A stretch of DNA of 64,000 bases from NCBI GenBank assembly GCA_027364575.1, contig DAHXPC010000004.1, positions 62,001 to 126,000 of the forward strand, in the 5' to 3' direction. The position numbers were made by a program, and so were the translations under genes. Position 1 is the stretch's first letter; every line of letters begins with the position of its first letter. Of the stretch, positions 37,037 through 47,201 are shown piece by piece. Source of the stretch: a bacterium. Its GTDB lineage: Bacteria > Pseudomonadota > Gammaproteobacteria > UBA6186 > Azoamicaceae. The notes under the pieces were generated by a model, which saw nothing but the letters and a program-made list of their open reading frames with translations, had not been told where the DNA came from and made no database searches.

Positions 37037-38356
37037 ATGGATCTGCCTTCTGGCTCGATTTTTGAAGAGCTCGAACAATCACACCAAGCTAAAAAAGCGG
37101 AAAAGGGCATTACGGCTTCAGCAATTACCATGTGTATTCTGGGGGCCGCTTTTTACTGTTATGAATACTATTTGCGCGTAGCGCCCAGTGTGATGAGCGC
37201 CGAGTTAAAAGAAACATTTATGCTGGGGGAGGCGGGCTTTGGCCATTTAGCCGCTTGCTATTATTACGCCTACACACCGATGCAAATTCCCGTTGGGATC
37301 ATGATGGATAGGTTTGGTCCCCGTAAAATTTTAACCCTTGCTTGTTTTTTCTGTGCAATAGGCACGTATTTATTTGCGGCGACTTCTATTGTTGTGATTG
37401 CGCAAATAGGCAGATTTTTAGTGGGATTCGGATCGGCTTTTGCGTATGTCGGTGTACTTAAAATTTCCAGTGTATGGTTACCGCAAAAATACTTTGCATT
37501 GATGGCGGGGATCTGTACGGCCTTAGGCATGCTCGGAGCAACAACGGGTGCCGTAACCATTAGTTATTTAGTCGAACATATGGATTGGCAGACTACCCTT
37601 TATTATTCTGCGTTGATCGGAATTGTGTTAACCCTGATATTATGGCTGGTGATACGCGATGGCGCTAATGTAAACCAAAATGTGATCCAGCAATTTTCCG
37701 GATCAAACGATAATATTCGAACTAAATTTTCAAGTTTAAAAGGCATGGCTTTAAGCTCGCAAATGTGGATAAGTGGGTTGATTGGGTGTTTGACCTTTTT
37801 GCCGATTTCAGGCTTTGCGGAAGTTTGGGCAATCAGCTTTTTGAAAGTCGTTGGCATGTCCAAGCATGATGCAGCCGTCGGTTCTTCCATGATATTTTTA
37901 GGCTTTGCGTTGGGGGGGCCAATATGGGGTTTAGTATCGGATGCGCTGCAAAGCCGACGTAAGCCTTTAATTATCGGTTCATTTGTGTCTGCAATTTTAA
38001 TGGCATTCGTGATTTTTACCCCCACTGCCTCTCTCTATTGGATGTACCCATTGCTGTTTTTCTCTGCATTTTTTGCCAGTGCACAAATATTGGTTTTTGC
38101 CATCAGCAATGATTTTTCTCGTGCAGAAGTCAGTGCCACAGCCGTTGCTTTTACCAATATGGTGGTTATGATTGGTGGGGCATTGATCCCCCCTATTATT
38201 GGAAAATTTTTGGATAATGTCGTTGGCTTGGGCAATAGTCTACCGATCTCCTCTGTGCAGGATTATTCCATTGCATTAGCGGTTTTACCCATTTCCTTAT
38301 TGTTATCTGGTATTTTAAGCATTATTTTAAAAGAATCCTATCAAGGGTATCGATAA
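37037..38356 (+). CDS. MFS transporter
   Basis: This 439-residue inner-membrane protein of the major facilitator superfamily has about 12 hydrophobic segments. The loop signature GIMMDRFGPRKIL after helix 2 and GLVSDALQSRRKPL in the second half match the conserved inter-helix motif. It is preceded by GAGGT. The sequence resembles the sugar-acid/phosphate-ester type transporters common in Legionella and Coxiella, but the substrate cannot be read. The Nudix gene begins one base after its stop. Confidence 0.85.
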   Translation: MDLPSGSIFEELEQSHQAKKAEKGITASAITMCILGAAFYCYEYYLRVAPSVMSAELKETFMLGEAGFGHLAACYYYAYTPMQIPVGIMMDRFGPRKILTLACFFCAIGTYLFAATSIVVIAQIGRFLVGFGSAFAYVGVLKISSVWLPQKYFALMAGICTALGMLGATTGAVTISYLVEHMDWQTTLYYSALIGIVLTLILWLVIRDGANVNQNVIQQFSGSNDNIRTKFSSLKGMALSSQMWISGLIGCLTFLPISGFAEVWAISFLKVVGMSKHDAAVGSSMIFLGFALGGPIWGLVSDALQSRRKPLIIGSFVSAILMAFVIFTPTASLYWMYPLLFFSAFFASAQILVFAISNDFSRAEVSATAVAFTNMVVMIGGALIPPIIGKFLDNVVGLGNSLPISSVQDYSIALAVLPISLLLSGILSIILKESYQGYR

Positions 38357-38357
38357 A

Positions 38358-38843
38358 GTGCAGGATAAAATTCAATTTAGGATTGCTGCCCGCGCATTGG
38401 TTGTAGAAGATAACCGATTATTGTTGGTAAGCGATAATGGGGAATACTGGTATTTGCCTGGGGGACGTTTAGAATTATCTGAAAGCTTAACAGACTGCGT
38501 GGAAAGAGAAGTCTATGAAGAAACGGGACTTAGCGTTAAAACAGGTCCACTGTTGCATGTGCTCGAATGCTTTGATTTAAATGATCACCAGCATAAAATT
38601 CATTTTTATTTTCAAACAACGACAATCGCCGGCACCTTGACAGATAGCTGGTGTGATCAAGGGGGCTCGGTACAGTTTCAACGTTACTTTAGCTTAGAGG
38701 AAATACAAGACAATAAAAAAATTCTGCCCCGGTTTCTAGCCTCTGGCGATTGGTGCCAGGTGTATTCACAGATGGATAAGGTGTATCAAGGCACCGTGCA
38801 TATGCGAGGCTTTGAAATGATTGATGCCGCTGAGACCGTGTAA
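38358..38843 (+). CDS. Nudix hydrolase
   Basis: This 161-residue hydrolase starts at GTG, one base after the MFS stop, so the two are probably translationally coupled. The complete Nudix box, from GGRLELSESL through REVYEETGL, fits GX5EX7REUXEEXGU. Members cleave nucleoside diphosphates linked to another moiety; the exact substrate is unknown. No extra domains are seen. Confidence 0.88.
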   Translation: MQDKIQFRIAARALVVEDNRLLLVSDNGEYWYLPGGRLELSESLTDCVEREVYEETGLSVKTGPLLHVLECFDLNDHQHKIHFYFQTTTIAGTLTDSWCDQGGSVQFQRYFSLEEIQDNKKILPRFLASGDWCQVYSQMDKVYQGTVHMRGFEMIDAAETV

Positions 38844-38981
38844 ACCCCAATACAAAAAAACTATAAAATCATTCACAAAGTCAGAAATATTGTCCCTGCC
38901 CGATAGTCGATTGAATTATGTCAACGAACTATGATATAGTTTTATTGAATCGAAAAATTCTTATCGTCAACTTGGGATCAA

Positions 38982-40805
38982 ATGCCTATGTTACCAAAAA
39001 CACTGGCCTCTTTTTTATGGCATTTTATACGCCCTTACCGTTTAACATTTTTTGGGATGTTAGCTTCAGTATTTCTATATGCAATTTTAACTTCCTTTAG
39101 CCCATATTTATTAAAAGTTATTATTGATACGCTGATTTCTTATCAAAGCCTACCCGAAGGGTTATTCAGTACAATTTGGATCCCCGCGGTTCTTTTTATT
39201 TTGCTATACCAAGCCATGGATTTTTCTTGGGCATTATTTGATTATTTTAAAGTTAAAACGCTACCCTCTGTACGGGCTGATATTATTAATGCGCTCTTTG
39301 CCTATTTACAGCAACATGCGTATAGCTACTTTCAAAGAAACTTTACGGGTACGCTTTCCAATAAAGTCGCCGATATGGCAAGGGGCGCTGAATCCGTTAT
39401 CTCCCAAATGGTGGATCCACTTTTCTCTCAAGTTATGGCACTGGTGATTGCCACCATTACGATGAGTTTGGTTAGCCCCATTTGCAGCTTAATATTGGTG
39501 GTGTGGTCTTGTGTTTTTTTAGGGGTTACCTTCCTATTTTATAAAAATACACAAAAATATGCGGTAGAATTTTCTGAAAGTAATAGTGTGTGCATGGGGA
39601 ATCTGGTCGATAGTGTGACAAATATTGTCAGTTCAAAATTGTTTGCCCGCACGGCATTTGAAAAAGAATATCTTGGAAAATATGTTGCAGACACTAAAGT
39701 CAAAGAACAAATCTTACAATGGCATATGTTTAAAATTAAAGTTTTGCAAGGAACGTCGGTTACTTTACTGTTTGGATTTATGCTCGGATTTTTAATTTAT
39801 GCAAAAGAGCGTCATTTAGTCACCATTGGCGATTTTGCGTTTATTCTTTCTTTATCAATGACGGTTATGCAAGGATTATGGTATTTGGCTAGCCATTTCT
39901 TGCTGTTTTCTCAAGAACTCGGGATTTGCCAACAAGCACTTTCTTTGTTGAATGTCCCGCACGAAATTGTGGATAGATCGAATGCCCCTGTATTAAGTGT
40001 CAATAAGGGCGAAATTGTTTTTGAACGCGTGACCTTTAACTATGATAAAGGAAAAAATATTTTTCGCGATAAATCCTTAAAGATCTCTGGTGGCCAAAAG
40101 ATCGGATTGGTTGGGTTTTCTGGCAGCGGCAAAACCACCTTTGCAAGCCTTATTTTGCGATTTTTTGAGGTAAGTTCAGGTAGGATTTTGATTGATAATC
40201 AAGATATTGCTGAAGTCACTCAAGATAGCCTACATTCAGAAATTGCAATGATCCCACAAGATCCCATGCTATTTCATCGCAGCCTTTTGGAAAATATTCG
40301 CTATGGTCGTTTGGAGGCCAGTGATAGTGAAGTCATTGAAGCCTCTAAAAAAGCACATTGCCATGAATTTATTGAGTTGATGCCTGAGGGGTATCATACC
40401 ACGGTGGGCGAGCGAGGATTAAGGCTTTCGGAGGGACAGCGGCAGCGAATTGCCATTGCGAGGGCAATTTTAAAAGATGCACCTATTCTCATTTTAGACG
40501 AAGCGACTTCGGCATTAGACTCGCTGACAGAAGCTAAAATCCGCGAAGGCTTAGCATATCTCATGCAGGATCGCACCACGATTGTGATTGCACATCGCTT
40601 ATCCACATTATCGGATATGGATAGAATTTTAGTGTTTTCAGAGGGTGAGGTGGTAGAAGATGGCAGCCATCATGCGCTATTAGAAAAGCGTGGGCATTAT
40701 GCTAAACTTTGGGAAATGCAGGCCGGTGGATTTTTGCCGGAACAGCAGGAAGGAGAGGAAGATCCGCGTATTGAAATAGAAGCCGTCGAGGTGGCCGTTC
40801 GCTAA
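38982..40805 (+). CDS. ABC exporter, fused membrane and ATPase domains
   Basis: This 607-residue half-transporter has six membrane segments in its first 300 residues and an ATPase domain with Walker A GFSGSGKTT, signature LSEGQRQRIAIARA and Walker B ILILDEATSALD. This is the MsbA/multidrug exporter layout, which works as a homodimer in the inner membrane. The substrate is not evident. A predicted NlpC/P60-like protein gene begins 30 bases downstream and could be cotranscribed. Confidence 0.88.
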   Translation: MPMLPKTLASFLWHFIRPYRLTFFGMLASVFLYAILTSFSPYLLKVIIDTLISYQSLPEGLFSTIWIPAVLFILLYQAMDFSWALFDYFKVKTLPSVRADIINALFAYLQQHAYSYFQRNFTGTLSNKVADMARGAESVISQMVDPLFSQVMALVIATITMSLVSPICSLILVVWSCVFLGVTFLFYKNTQKYAVEFSESNSVCMGNLVDSVTNIVSSKLFARTAFEKEYLGKYVADTKVKEQILQWHMFKIKVLQGTSVTLLFGFMLGFLIYAKERHLVTIGDFAFILSLSMTVMQGLWYLASHFLLFSQELGICQQALSLLNVPHEIVDRSNAPVLSVNKGEIVFERVTFNYDKGKNIFRDKSLKISGGQKIGLVGFSGSGKTTFASLILRFFEVSSGRILIDNQDIAEVTQDSLHSEIAMIPQDPMLFHRSLLENIRYGRLEASDSEVIEASKKAHCHEFIELMPEGYHTTVGERGLRLSEGQRQRIAIARAILKDAPILILDEATSALDSLTEAKIREGLAYLMQDRTTIVIAHRLSTLSDMDRILVFSEGEVVEDGSHHALLEKRGHYAKLWEMQAGGFLPEQQEGEEDPRIEIEAVEVAVR

Positions 40806-40835
40806 ACTCAACGATAATACCCAAGAGGAATCATC

Positions 40836-42275
40836 ATGTCAGCACCCGCAGGCGTTGTCCAAGCAAATCTTGATTTTACCCAAGAAAAAGCAAAACTAAA
40901 TAAACCCTTAAAAGATCCCAAAACGGTAGCCATTGTAGAAGTGGCCTGTGCACTCTCCGATACCATTCCCCACCTTAAAGCGGCTTTTCAAGCGGAACAA
41001 GACTTTAGGCAAGCAGAAGAGCGTGAGCTTAAAAAACTGATCACAACAGTTATGCGCGCGATGTCTGGCAAAACTGAAGCCGAAGTGGAAGCCCTAAAAA
41101 AAACAATTTTTGAAAAATTCGAGCTGGATTTTGCATTAATGCAAAAATTACAGGGTGCCATAGAAAATAATAAAGAGGCCACCATTTCTTTGCAGACGAA
41201 TAAACTTACTTTTACTAAAAAAGTTAAAAATGGGGATGTGAAAGAAGCCGCAAAAGATGGTATTATTAAAGGCAGTGAAAGATTTTTGCACACCTATTGG
41301 GATACCCTTATTCGGACGTGGGAAATGCCGCAGGGCTACAAGCTAGATACTGCGCCTGCGGATATCACTTTTTTAGGAGAAAACCCTGTTACCCTGCATG
41401 GTTCATCGAAAGCCACCTATGTTAAAAATGCATTTGCAGTGATGCATCTTGCGATCACTGGAAAGGATCAATTAGGGCAGGCAACCTATTTGGCGCCACA
41501 ATCTGTAAGCCACTGGCTAGATGGATCGGCGCTGTTTCATTTAACGTCTATTCCCTCTAATATTGATCTGTTAGCCATTGATAATCGCTTCGATCGCTGT
41601 AGTTATACAAGCGATTATAATTTACAGAATAAAAGGAAAGGGCTGGTGTTTGCCCACAGTGGTTATGCCTTTGGGGGACAACGGGGGGAGACCGATCGCT
41701 ACACTCAAGAAATTGCAAAAAGGAAAATCAATGGACCCGAAGATTGTTCATCCTGGGTAGCCAGAATCACGGGCTGTCGCCAAACCTATGCCACCCTGCA
41801 TCAAATGTGGCATTATGAAAACCAAAGTTTAAAACTATTTAACCATAAGCCCTGGGAAGATATTTCCGATTTTACGACTTGGTTAAATGTGAAAGCCGAA
41901 GGCTTACGGACCGAGATGGAAGCTTTGTATGAACCGGTGATAATACGCAATCCCCAGCAAGATATTAAGGCGGGCCAAGTGTATGCTTATCGCGGTGCAG
42001 AGGGTGGACATACTGCATTAGTATTGGGTTTTAAAAGTGATGCAGGAAACAGTAAAATTGTTGGACTTTCTTACGGGCGCGATATGCCAGAAGTCGAAGG
42101 TTTTGGGGTGCAGGAGTTTATATCTCCTCATCTTGAAATGAATAAGGCTAAAAAAACAATGCTTTTTAGTGTGAGCGGGCAGACAGTGGAAGCAGCTAAG
42201 CTATTGAGCAAAAGCCCCAATGCGCTAGAGACAGGAATTGCAAGCTCTAAGGCTAATCATCCTGTTCTGTCGTGA
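40836..42275 (+). CDS. Hypothetical protein with predicted NlpC/P60- or CHAP-like domain
   Basis: This 479-residue protein has no signal peptide. The first 170 residues are helical and charged. The C-terminal half shows the pattern of a papain-like amidase: GPEDCSSWVARI with Cys304, then KAGQVYAYRGAEGGHTALVLGF with His392. The spacing and the small-residue/His strand resemble NlpC/P60 and CHAP enzymes, which act on peptidoglycan or as secreted deamidases and peptidases. This is inference from motif; the third catalytic residue is not assigned. It follows an ABC exporter gene by 30 bases. Confidence 0.6.
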   Translation: MSAPAGVVQANLDFTQEKAKLNKPLKDPKTVAIVEVACALSDTIPHLKAAFQAEQDFRQAEERELKKLITTVMRAMSGKTEAEVEALKKTIFEKFELDFALMQKLQGAIENNKEATISLQTNKLTFTKKVKNGDVKEAAKDGIIKGSERFLHTYWDTLIRTWEMPQGYKLDTAPADITFLGENPVTLHGSSKATYVKNAFAVMHLAITGKDQLGQATYLAPQSVSHWLDGSALFHLTSIPSNIDLLAIDNRFDRCSYTSDYNLQNKRKGLVFAHSGYAFGGQRGETDRYTQEIAKRKINGPEDCSSWVARITGCRQTYATLHQMWHYENQSLKLFNHKPWEDISDFTTWLNVKAEGLRTEMEALYEPVIIRNPQQDIKAGQVYAYRGAEGGHTALVLGFKSDAGNSKIVGLSYGRDMPEVEGFGVQEFISPHLEMNKAKKTMLFSVSGQTVEAAKLLSKSPNALETGIASSKANHPVLS

Positions 42276-42311
42276 ATTTAACTTTAATCTTAAATTAAGA
42301 GTAATACTATT

Positions 42312-43106
42312 TTGCTAACAGGCTGTATTCAAAAATTAAAAACAACGTTATCTGATCCGGTTGAGTATCAATTACCCATTGATGGCGTGGACTTTCCCCT
42401 CAATGCTTGTATCGGTAAATCCATTACGCTGAAATTTTTGGGGAAAATCCATTGCCTTTATTGTAACCGACTGATTAAAAAAAGTTATAATCAAGGCTAC
42501 TGCTTTCCGTGCGCACAAACACTCGCACGCTGTGATTTTTGCATTGTAAAACCTGAAAAATGTCATTTTCATCTGGGGACGTGTCGGGAACCCGAATGGG
42601 GGCAAACCCATTGTTTTATGCCGCATGTGGTTTATCTTGCCAATACATCGGGTGTAAAGGTAGGCATTACCCGAGAAACCCAAGTGCCAACGCGCTGGAT
42701 AGATCAAGGGGCAACTCAGGCTTTGCCGATTTTAAAAGCCAAAAATCGTTACCAATCTGGGCTTATTGAAGTAGCCTTAAAACAATGGATCAATGATAAA
42801 ACCGATTGGCGAAAAATGTTGGCAGGAATAGGGGAGCCAATAGATTTATTGGCCAAACGTGAGGAGTTATTAACGCAATTGCCGCTGGGATCCTATGAGA
42901 TCGAACTATTCGAATCGACATCTATTATTTCTATCCACTACCCAGTCTTAAAATATCCAAATAAAGTTCAATCGCTAAATTTTGATAAAACACCGGAAAT
43001 TAGCGGTACCTTGCAGGGCATTAAGGGACAATATTTAATACTCGATATAGGGGTTATTAATATTCGCAATGCCGCCGGTTATCGAATTTCTATAGAATGG
43101 CAATAA
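42312..43106 (+). CDS. DUF2797 zinc-binding protein
   Basis: This 264-residue protein starts at TTG 42312. It has cysteine pairs CLYC (48-51), CFPC (64-67) and CDFC (74-77) plus Cys84 and Cys91, likely metal ligands. After them comes HVVYLANTSGVKVGITRETQ followed by an Arg-Trp-Ile turn, reminiscent of GIY-YIG nuclease cores. This is the DUF2797 family; its function is not established. It is 36 bases downstream of the NlpC/P60-like gene in the same direction. Confidence 0.8.
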   Translation: MLTGCIQKLKTTLSDPVEYQLPIDGVDFPLNACIGKSITLKFLGKIHCLYCNRLIKKSYNQGYCFPCAQTLARCDFCIVKPEKCHFHLGTCREPEWGQTHCFMPHVVYLANTSGVKVGITRETQVPTRWIDQGATQALPILKAKNRYQSGLIEVALKQWINDKTDWRKMLAGIGEPIDLLAKREELLTQLPLGSYEIELFESTSIISIHYPVLKYPNKVQSLNFDKTPEISGTLQGIKGQYLILDIGVINIRNAAGYRISIEWQ

Positions 43107-43485
43107 ATGGTTCTGTGATTGAATTAATTACATTGTTTACGTACATGAAGCAGTGGTTAATAATATCAATTTTTTGTGTAAATTTTCAGTTAATTGTTCT
43201 TGACTTTGAATATGCTTTTCTTGCTTGCCAGTAAAACCATTTTTGATACACACCACAGAACTTGTTGTCTTCTAATCGTTTCTAAAGCGATGCAATTTTT
43301 AAAGTCAGCACTATGAAGTGTTTTTTGCTTAAACAGAATAATCCTTTAGTTGAGGAGCTAGTGTCTCTATTTTAATTTGATCTTAAAAAAGCTGAGCAGA
43401 TCTCAATGGACTTGAAGTTTTTTTGACAAGCTTATGGGGAAGGTATACTATTCATGCAGCTAAAATCCAGGAAGGTTTTTAATAC
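43107..43485. other. Intergenic stretch upstream of the ankyrin gene
   Basis: These 379 AT-rich bases contain no convincing reading frame. A promoter candidate near the right end is listed separately. Confidence 0.5.
43423..43449 (+). promoter_or_regulatory. Candidate sigma-70 promoter of the ankyrin gene
   Basis: TTGACA at 43423-43428 and TATACT at 43444-43449 are good matches to consensus, but the spacer is 15 bases, shorter than ideal. It lies about 37 bases before the start codon at 43486. Confidence 0.45.
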
Positions 43486-44490
43486 ATGTTTAATAGTTAT
43501 AGAAATATAGAAAACAATAAAAAATCTTTTCTTCTTAATAAGACTGAAGGCGCTCAAGAAGAAAGTAAAGTTGCGTTACATCCTCGCAATAATGCAGCCT
43601 TTCCTAATCATCCTTCTACAAAACAAGTTGTTTTGTGTTCTTATCAAAATAGACAAGTTATGATAAATGATCGATTTTTAGCTGCTGCAACCAGTGGAGA
43701 TTTGTTGGTTGTTGAAACACTTTTGAAACCCAATATTTCAGCTGCTGATCCCGGAAATATTAATTGTAAAAATGATGAGAAACGAACGGCACTTATATTA
43801 GCGGCCATGGGGGGGCATGAATCAGTCATACGCTTTCTAATTCGTAAAGGGGCCGATGTTAATTGGATCGATAAGTTTGGGTGTAGTGCGATTATGCATG
43901 CAGCTAAAAACTTACATGGTCAAGCACTTATGGCGCTTTTAGCGGCTAATGCGAATATTGCTCCAGTCAATAAAACCCAAAAAAGCATATTAGAATTAGC
44001 GACAGTTCGTACGAGGAATGTTTTGAAAAAGCCTCAGCTTTCCCGGCAAGAAGCAATCATAAAAATTCTTTTTTCAGAATTGGTTATGCGCGCCTTAGCA
44101 GAAGAGTTTATGCAAAATAAAAGTATTTTTTTAAAAGATGCCGTATTTCAAAGGGTATGCCTTTCTTTAGAAAAAAGCGGTGAAGAAGTTTCTTGTTTGC
44201 CATTTTATACTTCGATTGAGGTTAATGTTAAAAAAGTTTTGATAAGGCAGCAAGAAACGTATCTAATGCTTTTACAGATCTTGCCTAGAAAATTCCCAGT
44301 GGAAATGGTGGCCAAAATAAGTGATTTTCTGAATAATACATTTTCTAATCATTATCATGCTCAAGTGGCGTATTTAAGCTATCAGCAGGTTAACTGGTTG
44401 CAAAAACGGATAGTATTACCATTAAGGCAAATAAGTGGCGTGGGTATAGATGAGCAGGGCACAACGAGAAAGTCGGTGCCTGGCACCTAA
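43486..44490 (+). CDS. Ankyrin-repeat protein
   Basis: This 334-residue protein starts at ATG behind AGGAAGG. About three ankyrin repeats occupy residues 60-165 (for example RTALILAAMGGHESVIRFLI and KGADVNWIDKFGCSAIMHAA). The rest is helical and unrecognised. No signal peptide or membrane segment. Ankyrin proteins of this kind are frequent type IV effectors in Legionella and Coxiella; an effector role here is inference. The last Gly-Thr and stop codon come from a short hairpin repeat. Confidence 0.75.
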   Translation: MFNSYRNIENNKKSFLLNKTEGAQEESKVALHPRNNAAFPNHPSTKQVVLCSYQNRQVMINDRFLAAATSGDLLVVETLLKPNISAADPGNINCKNDEKRTALILAAMGGHESVIRFLIRKGADVNWIDKFGCSAIMHAAKNLHGQALMALLAANANIAPVNKTQKSILELATVRTRNVLKKPQLSRQEAIIKILFSELVMRALAEEFMQNKSIFLKDAVFQRVCLSLEKSGEEVSCLPFYTSIEVNVKKVLIRQQETYLMLLQILPRKFPVEMVAKISDFLNNTFSNHYHAQVAYLSYQQVNWLQKRIVLPLRQISGVGIDEQGTTRKSVPGT

Positions 44491-44516
44491 TGAGAGTAGG
44501 TCGGCCCCAGGCACCC
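44472..44516. repeat. Short hairpin repeat at a gene end, copy 2
   Basis: The region contains GGTGCCTGGCACC, then taatgagagtag, then CCCCAGGCACCC. It shares cctaatgagagtag and the GC-rich arms with 34291-34326. The arms can pair and may serve as a processing or attenuation element after the stop codon. Confidence 0.6.
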
Positions 44517-44573
44517 AATACGGAATACGTTATACTATTTTAAATCGGTATTCGTTATAAGGATCTTATCAAT

Positions 44574-47198
44574 ATGAGTAAACCAGTCACCCACTATCTT
44601 CAAGATTATCAGCCGCCACATTTTTGGATCGATAGCATTGATTTGATATTCGATTTACAAGAAAAGCAAACTATTGTGCATTCTACACTGCACTGCCGGC
44701 GTAACTTCTCTATTTCTAAATCTGAAAACCAAGCGCTGACATTACACGGCGAAAAATTAATTTTAAAATCCATACACTTAAATCAGCACGCATTACCCAG
44801 CGAACAATACAGCTTAGAGAGTGATAGCTTAACCATTTTCAATGTGCCAGATGTTTTTACACTGGAAATTAAAACAAAAATTTACCCCGCTAAAAATACC
44901 GAGCTATCAGGGCTATATCATTCTAAAAAAATGTACTGCACGCAATGCGAGGCAGAAGGGTTTAGACGAATTACCTATTACTTAGATAGACCCGATGTGA
45001 TGGCGAAGTTTACCACCACGATTTATGCCGATAAAAAACAATACCCGGTATTAATATCCAATGGCAATTGTACTGGCAAAGGGGATCTGGATCTGGAGCG
45101 ACATTGGGCAAAATGGGAAGATCCTTTTGTCAAACCCAGTTATTTATTCGCATTGGTCGCTGGGAACTTAGTCGCACTTGAAGATCATTTTATTACCCGA
45201 TCACAGCGTTTGGTTACGCTTAAAATATATGTTGAGCCAGAAAATCAAGATAAATGCCAGCATGCCCTTGAAGCCTTAAAAAAATCGATGCTGTGGGATG
45301 AAGTCACCTATGGTCGAGAATATGATTTAGATATTTACATGATCGTTGCCGTTAACGATTTTAATATGGGCGCGATGGAGAATAAAGGGCTCAATATTTT
45401 TAATTCAAAATATGTGCTAGCTCGTCCAGAAACCGCAACCGATACTGATTATTATCTGATTGATGCCGTCGTTGGCCATGAGTATTTTCATAATTGGTCT
45501 GGCAATCGTGTCACCTGTAGAGATTGGTTTCAATTGAGTTTAAAAGAAGGGCTTACCGTATTTCGCGAGCATCAGTTTTCTAGAGATATCTCTAAATCCA
45601 GTGTCAGTCTAATTGAAAATGTGCGTAGCTTACGTGCTTCTCAATTTGCAGAAGACAATGGTCCCATGGCACATCCAGTACGTCCAGAATCGTATATAGA
45701 AATTAATAATTTTTATACAGCCACCGTTTATGAAAAAGGGGCAGAATTGATAGGCATGATTAAGACATTAATTGGTGCTGAAGACTTTAGAAAAGGGATG
45801 GACTTGTATTTTGAACGCCATGATGGCCAAGCAGTCACCACGGAAGATTTTATGCATGCAATGGAAACGGCTGCAAACCGTGATCTCAGCCAATTTTGCT
45901 TATGGTATAGCCAAGCGGGAACACCTGTTATTACGCTAACGGAAGCATTTGATCCTTTAACGAATACCTATTGCGTAACCCTACAGCAATTGTGTCCCCC
46001 GACACCGGATCAGCGGATAAAGCTTCCGATGGTCATACCCGTTGCGATTGGGCTTTTAGATAACACGGGTAAAGATATATTGCCTGAAAATAAAATTTTG
46101 GTTTTAAGCGCTGAAACAGAAACGTTTACATTTCCCAATCTAGCCGTAAAGCCTGTGCTTTCATTACTGCGTGGCTTTTCAGCGCCAGTTAAAATTGAAT
46201 GGGAAAGAAATGCGGAAGAATGGGCGTTTTTATTAGCCCATGATAGCGACAGCTTTAATCGCTGGGAAGCAGGCCAGAAGCTCGCCTCGCAGGTCATATG
46301 GCAATTGGTAGAGGATTATAACGCTAAGCGTCCTTTAATGGTCTCAGCGCTTATGCTTAGAGCATTCGAGGCTATTATTGCCGACAATACGCTGGATGCT
46401 GCATTGAAAGCTGAAATTTTAACCCTGCCTGCGCTGAATGACTTATTGCAGCAAAAACCACAGGCAGATATTGATGCTATTTATGCCGTGAGAACGTTTT
46501 TAAGAAAAAGCCTGGCTGAATATTTAAAAGGATCTTTTTATGCGTTGTATGAGGCGCATTTAGCGTTTGGTCGATACCAGTATAGCCCTTTGTCAGTGGC
46601 TTCCAGACGGCTTAAAGCCCTTTGTTTATCGTATTTGATGTTGACGAATGAGCCGCAAGCACTCGCGCTTTGCCTGCAACAATGGAAAAGTGTTAACAAT
46701 ATGACCGATGCATTAACCGTTTTAAATGTGCTGTCTAATTGGGAAGGCCCCGAACGACAACAGGTATTATCTGAATTTTATGAAAAATGGCAGTACGATC
46801 TTTTGGTATTGGATAAATGGTTTAGGGTACAAGCGCTTTCTGAATTGCCCAATACATTGGAGGTGGTTAAAGCATTAATGCAACACCCGGCATTTGAGAT
46901 AACCAATCCAAATAAGGTCTATTCGTTAATTGGCGCTTTTACCAGTGGCAATTTAGTGCATTTTCATCATCAAAATGGTGCGGCTTATACATTTTTAGCG
47001 GATGTGGTGATTCAATTGGATACGTTAAATCCTCAGGTAGCCTCAAGGATGGTCAGGGCATTTGCTAATTGGAAGCAGACAAGCCGCGATCGGCAGGATA
47101 AAATACGAATTGAGCTTAAACGACTATTGTCTCAAGATAATTTATCGACCGACGTTTTTGAAATTGTTTCAAAATGTTTAGCGGCAGATATTGGCTAA
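44574..47198 (+). CDS. pepN: Aminopeptidase N
   Basis: This 874-residue M1 zinc metallopeptidase removes N-terminal residues from peptides in the cytoplasm. The substrate-binding GAMEN motif (MGAMENKGLNIFN) precedes the zinc site HEYFH (302-306), and Glu325 (SLKEG) completes the HExxH-x18-E arrangement. Length and sequence agree with the bacterial PepN subfamily (YYLDRPDVMAKFTT, RDISKSSVSLIENVRSLR). Its end converges on the PAP2 gene with a gap of 3 bases. Confidence 0.95.
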   Translation: MSKPVTHYLQDYQPPHFWIDSIDLIFDLQEKQTIVHSTLHCRRNFSISKSENQALTLHGEKLILKSIHLNQHALPSEQYSLESDSLTIFNVPDVFTLEIKTKIYPAKNTELSGLYHSKKMYCTQCEAEGFRRITYYLDRPDVMAKFTTTIYADKKQYPVLISNGNCTGKGDLDLERHWAKWEDPFVKPSYLFALVAGNLVALEDHFITRSQRLVTLKIYVEPENQDKCQHALEALKKSMLWDEVTYGREYDLDIYMIVAVNDFNMGAMENKGLNIFNSKYVLARPETATDTDYYLIDAVVGHEYFHNWSGNRVTCRDWFQLSLKEGLTVFREHQFSRDISKSSVSLIENVRSLRASQFAEDNGPMAHPVRPESYIEINNFYTATVYEKGAELIGMIKTLIGAEDFRKGMDLYFERHDGQAVTTEDFMHAMETAANRDLSQFCLWYSQAGTPVITLTEAFDPLTNTYCVTLQQLCPPTPDQRIKLPMVIPVAIGLLDNTGKDILPENKILVLSAETETFTFPNLAVKPVLSLLRGFSAPVKIEWERNAEEWAFLLAHDSDSFNRWEAGQKLASQVIWQLVEDYNAKRPLMVSALMLRAFEAIIADNTLDAALKAEILTLPALNDLLQQKPQADIDAIYAVRTFLRKSLAEYLKGSFYALYEAHLAFGRYQYSPLSVASRRLKALCLSYLMLTNEPQALALCLQQWKSVNNMTDALTVLNVLSNWEGPERQQVLSEFYEKWQYDLLVLDKWFRVQALSELPNTLEVVKALMQHPAFEITNPNKVYSLIGAFTSGNLVHFHHQNGAAYTFLADVVIQLDTLNPQVASRMVRAFANWKQTSRDRQDKIRIELKRLLSQDNLSTDVFEIVSKCLAADIG

Positions 47199-47201
47199 GG
47201 C

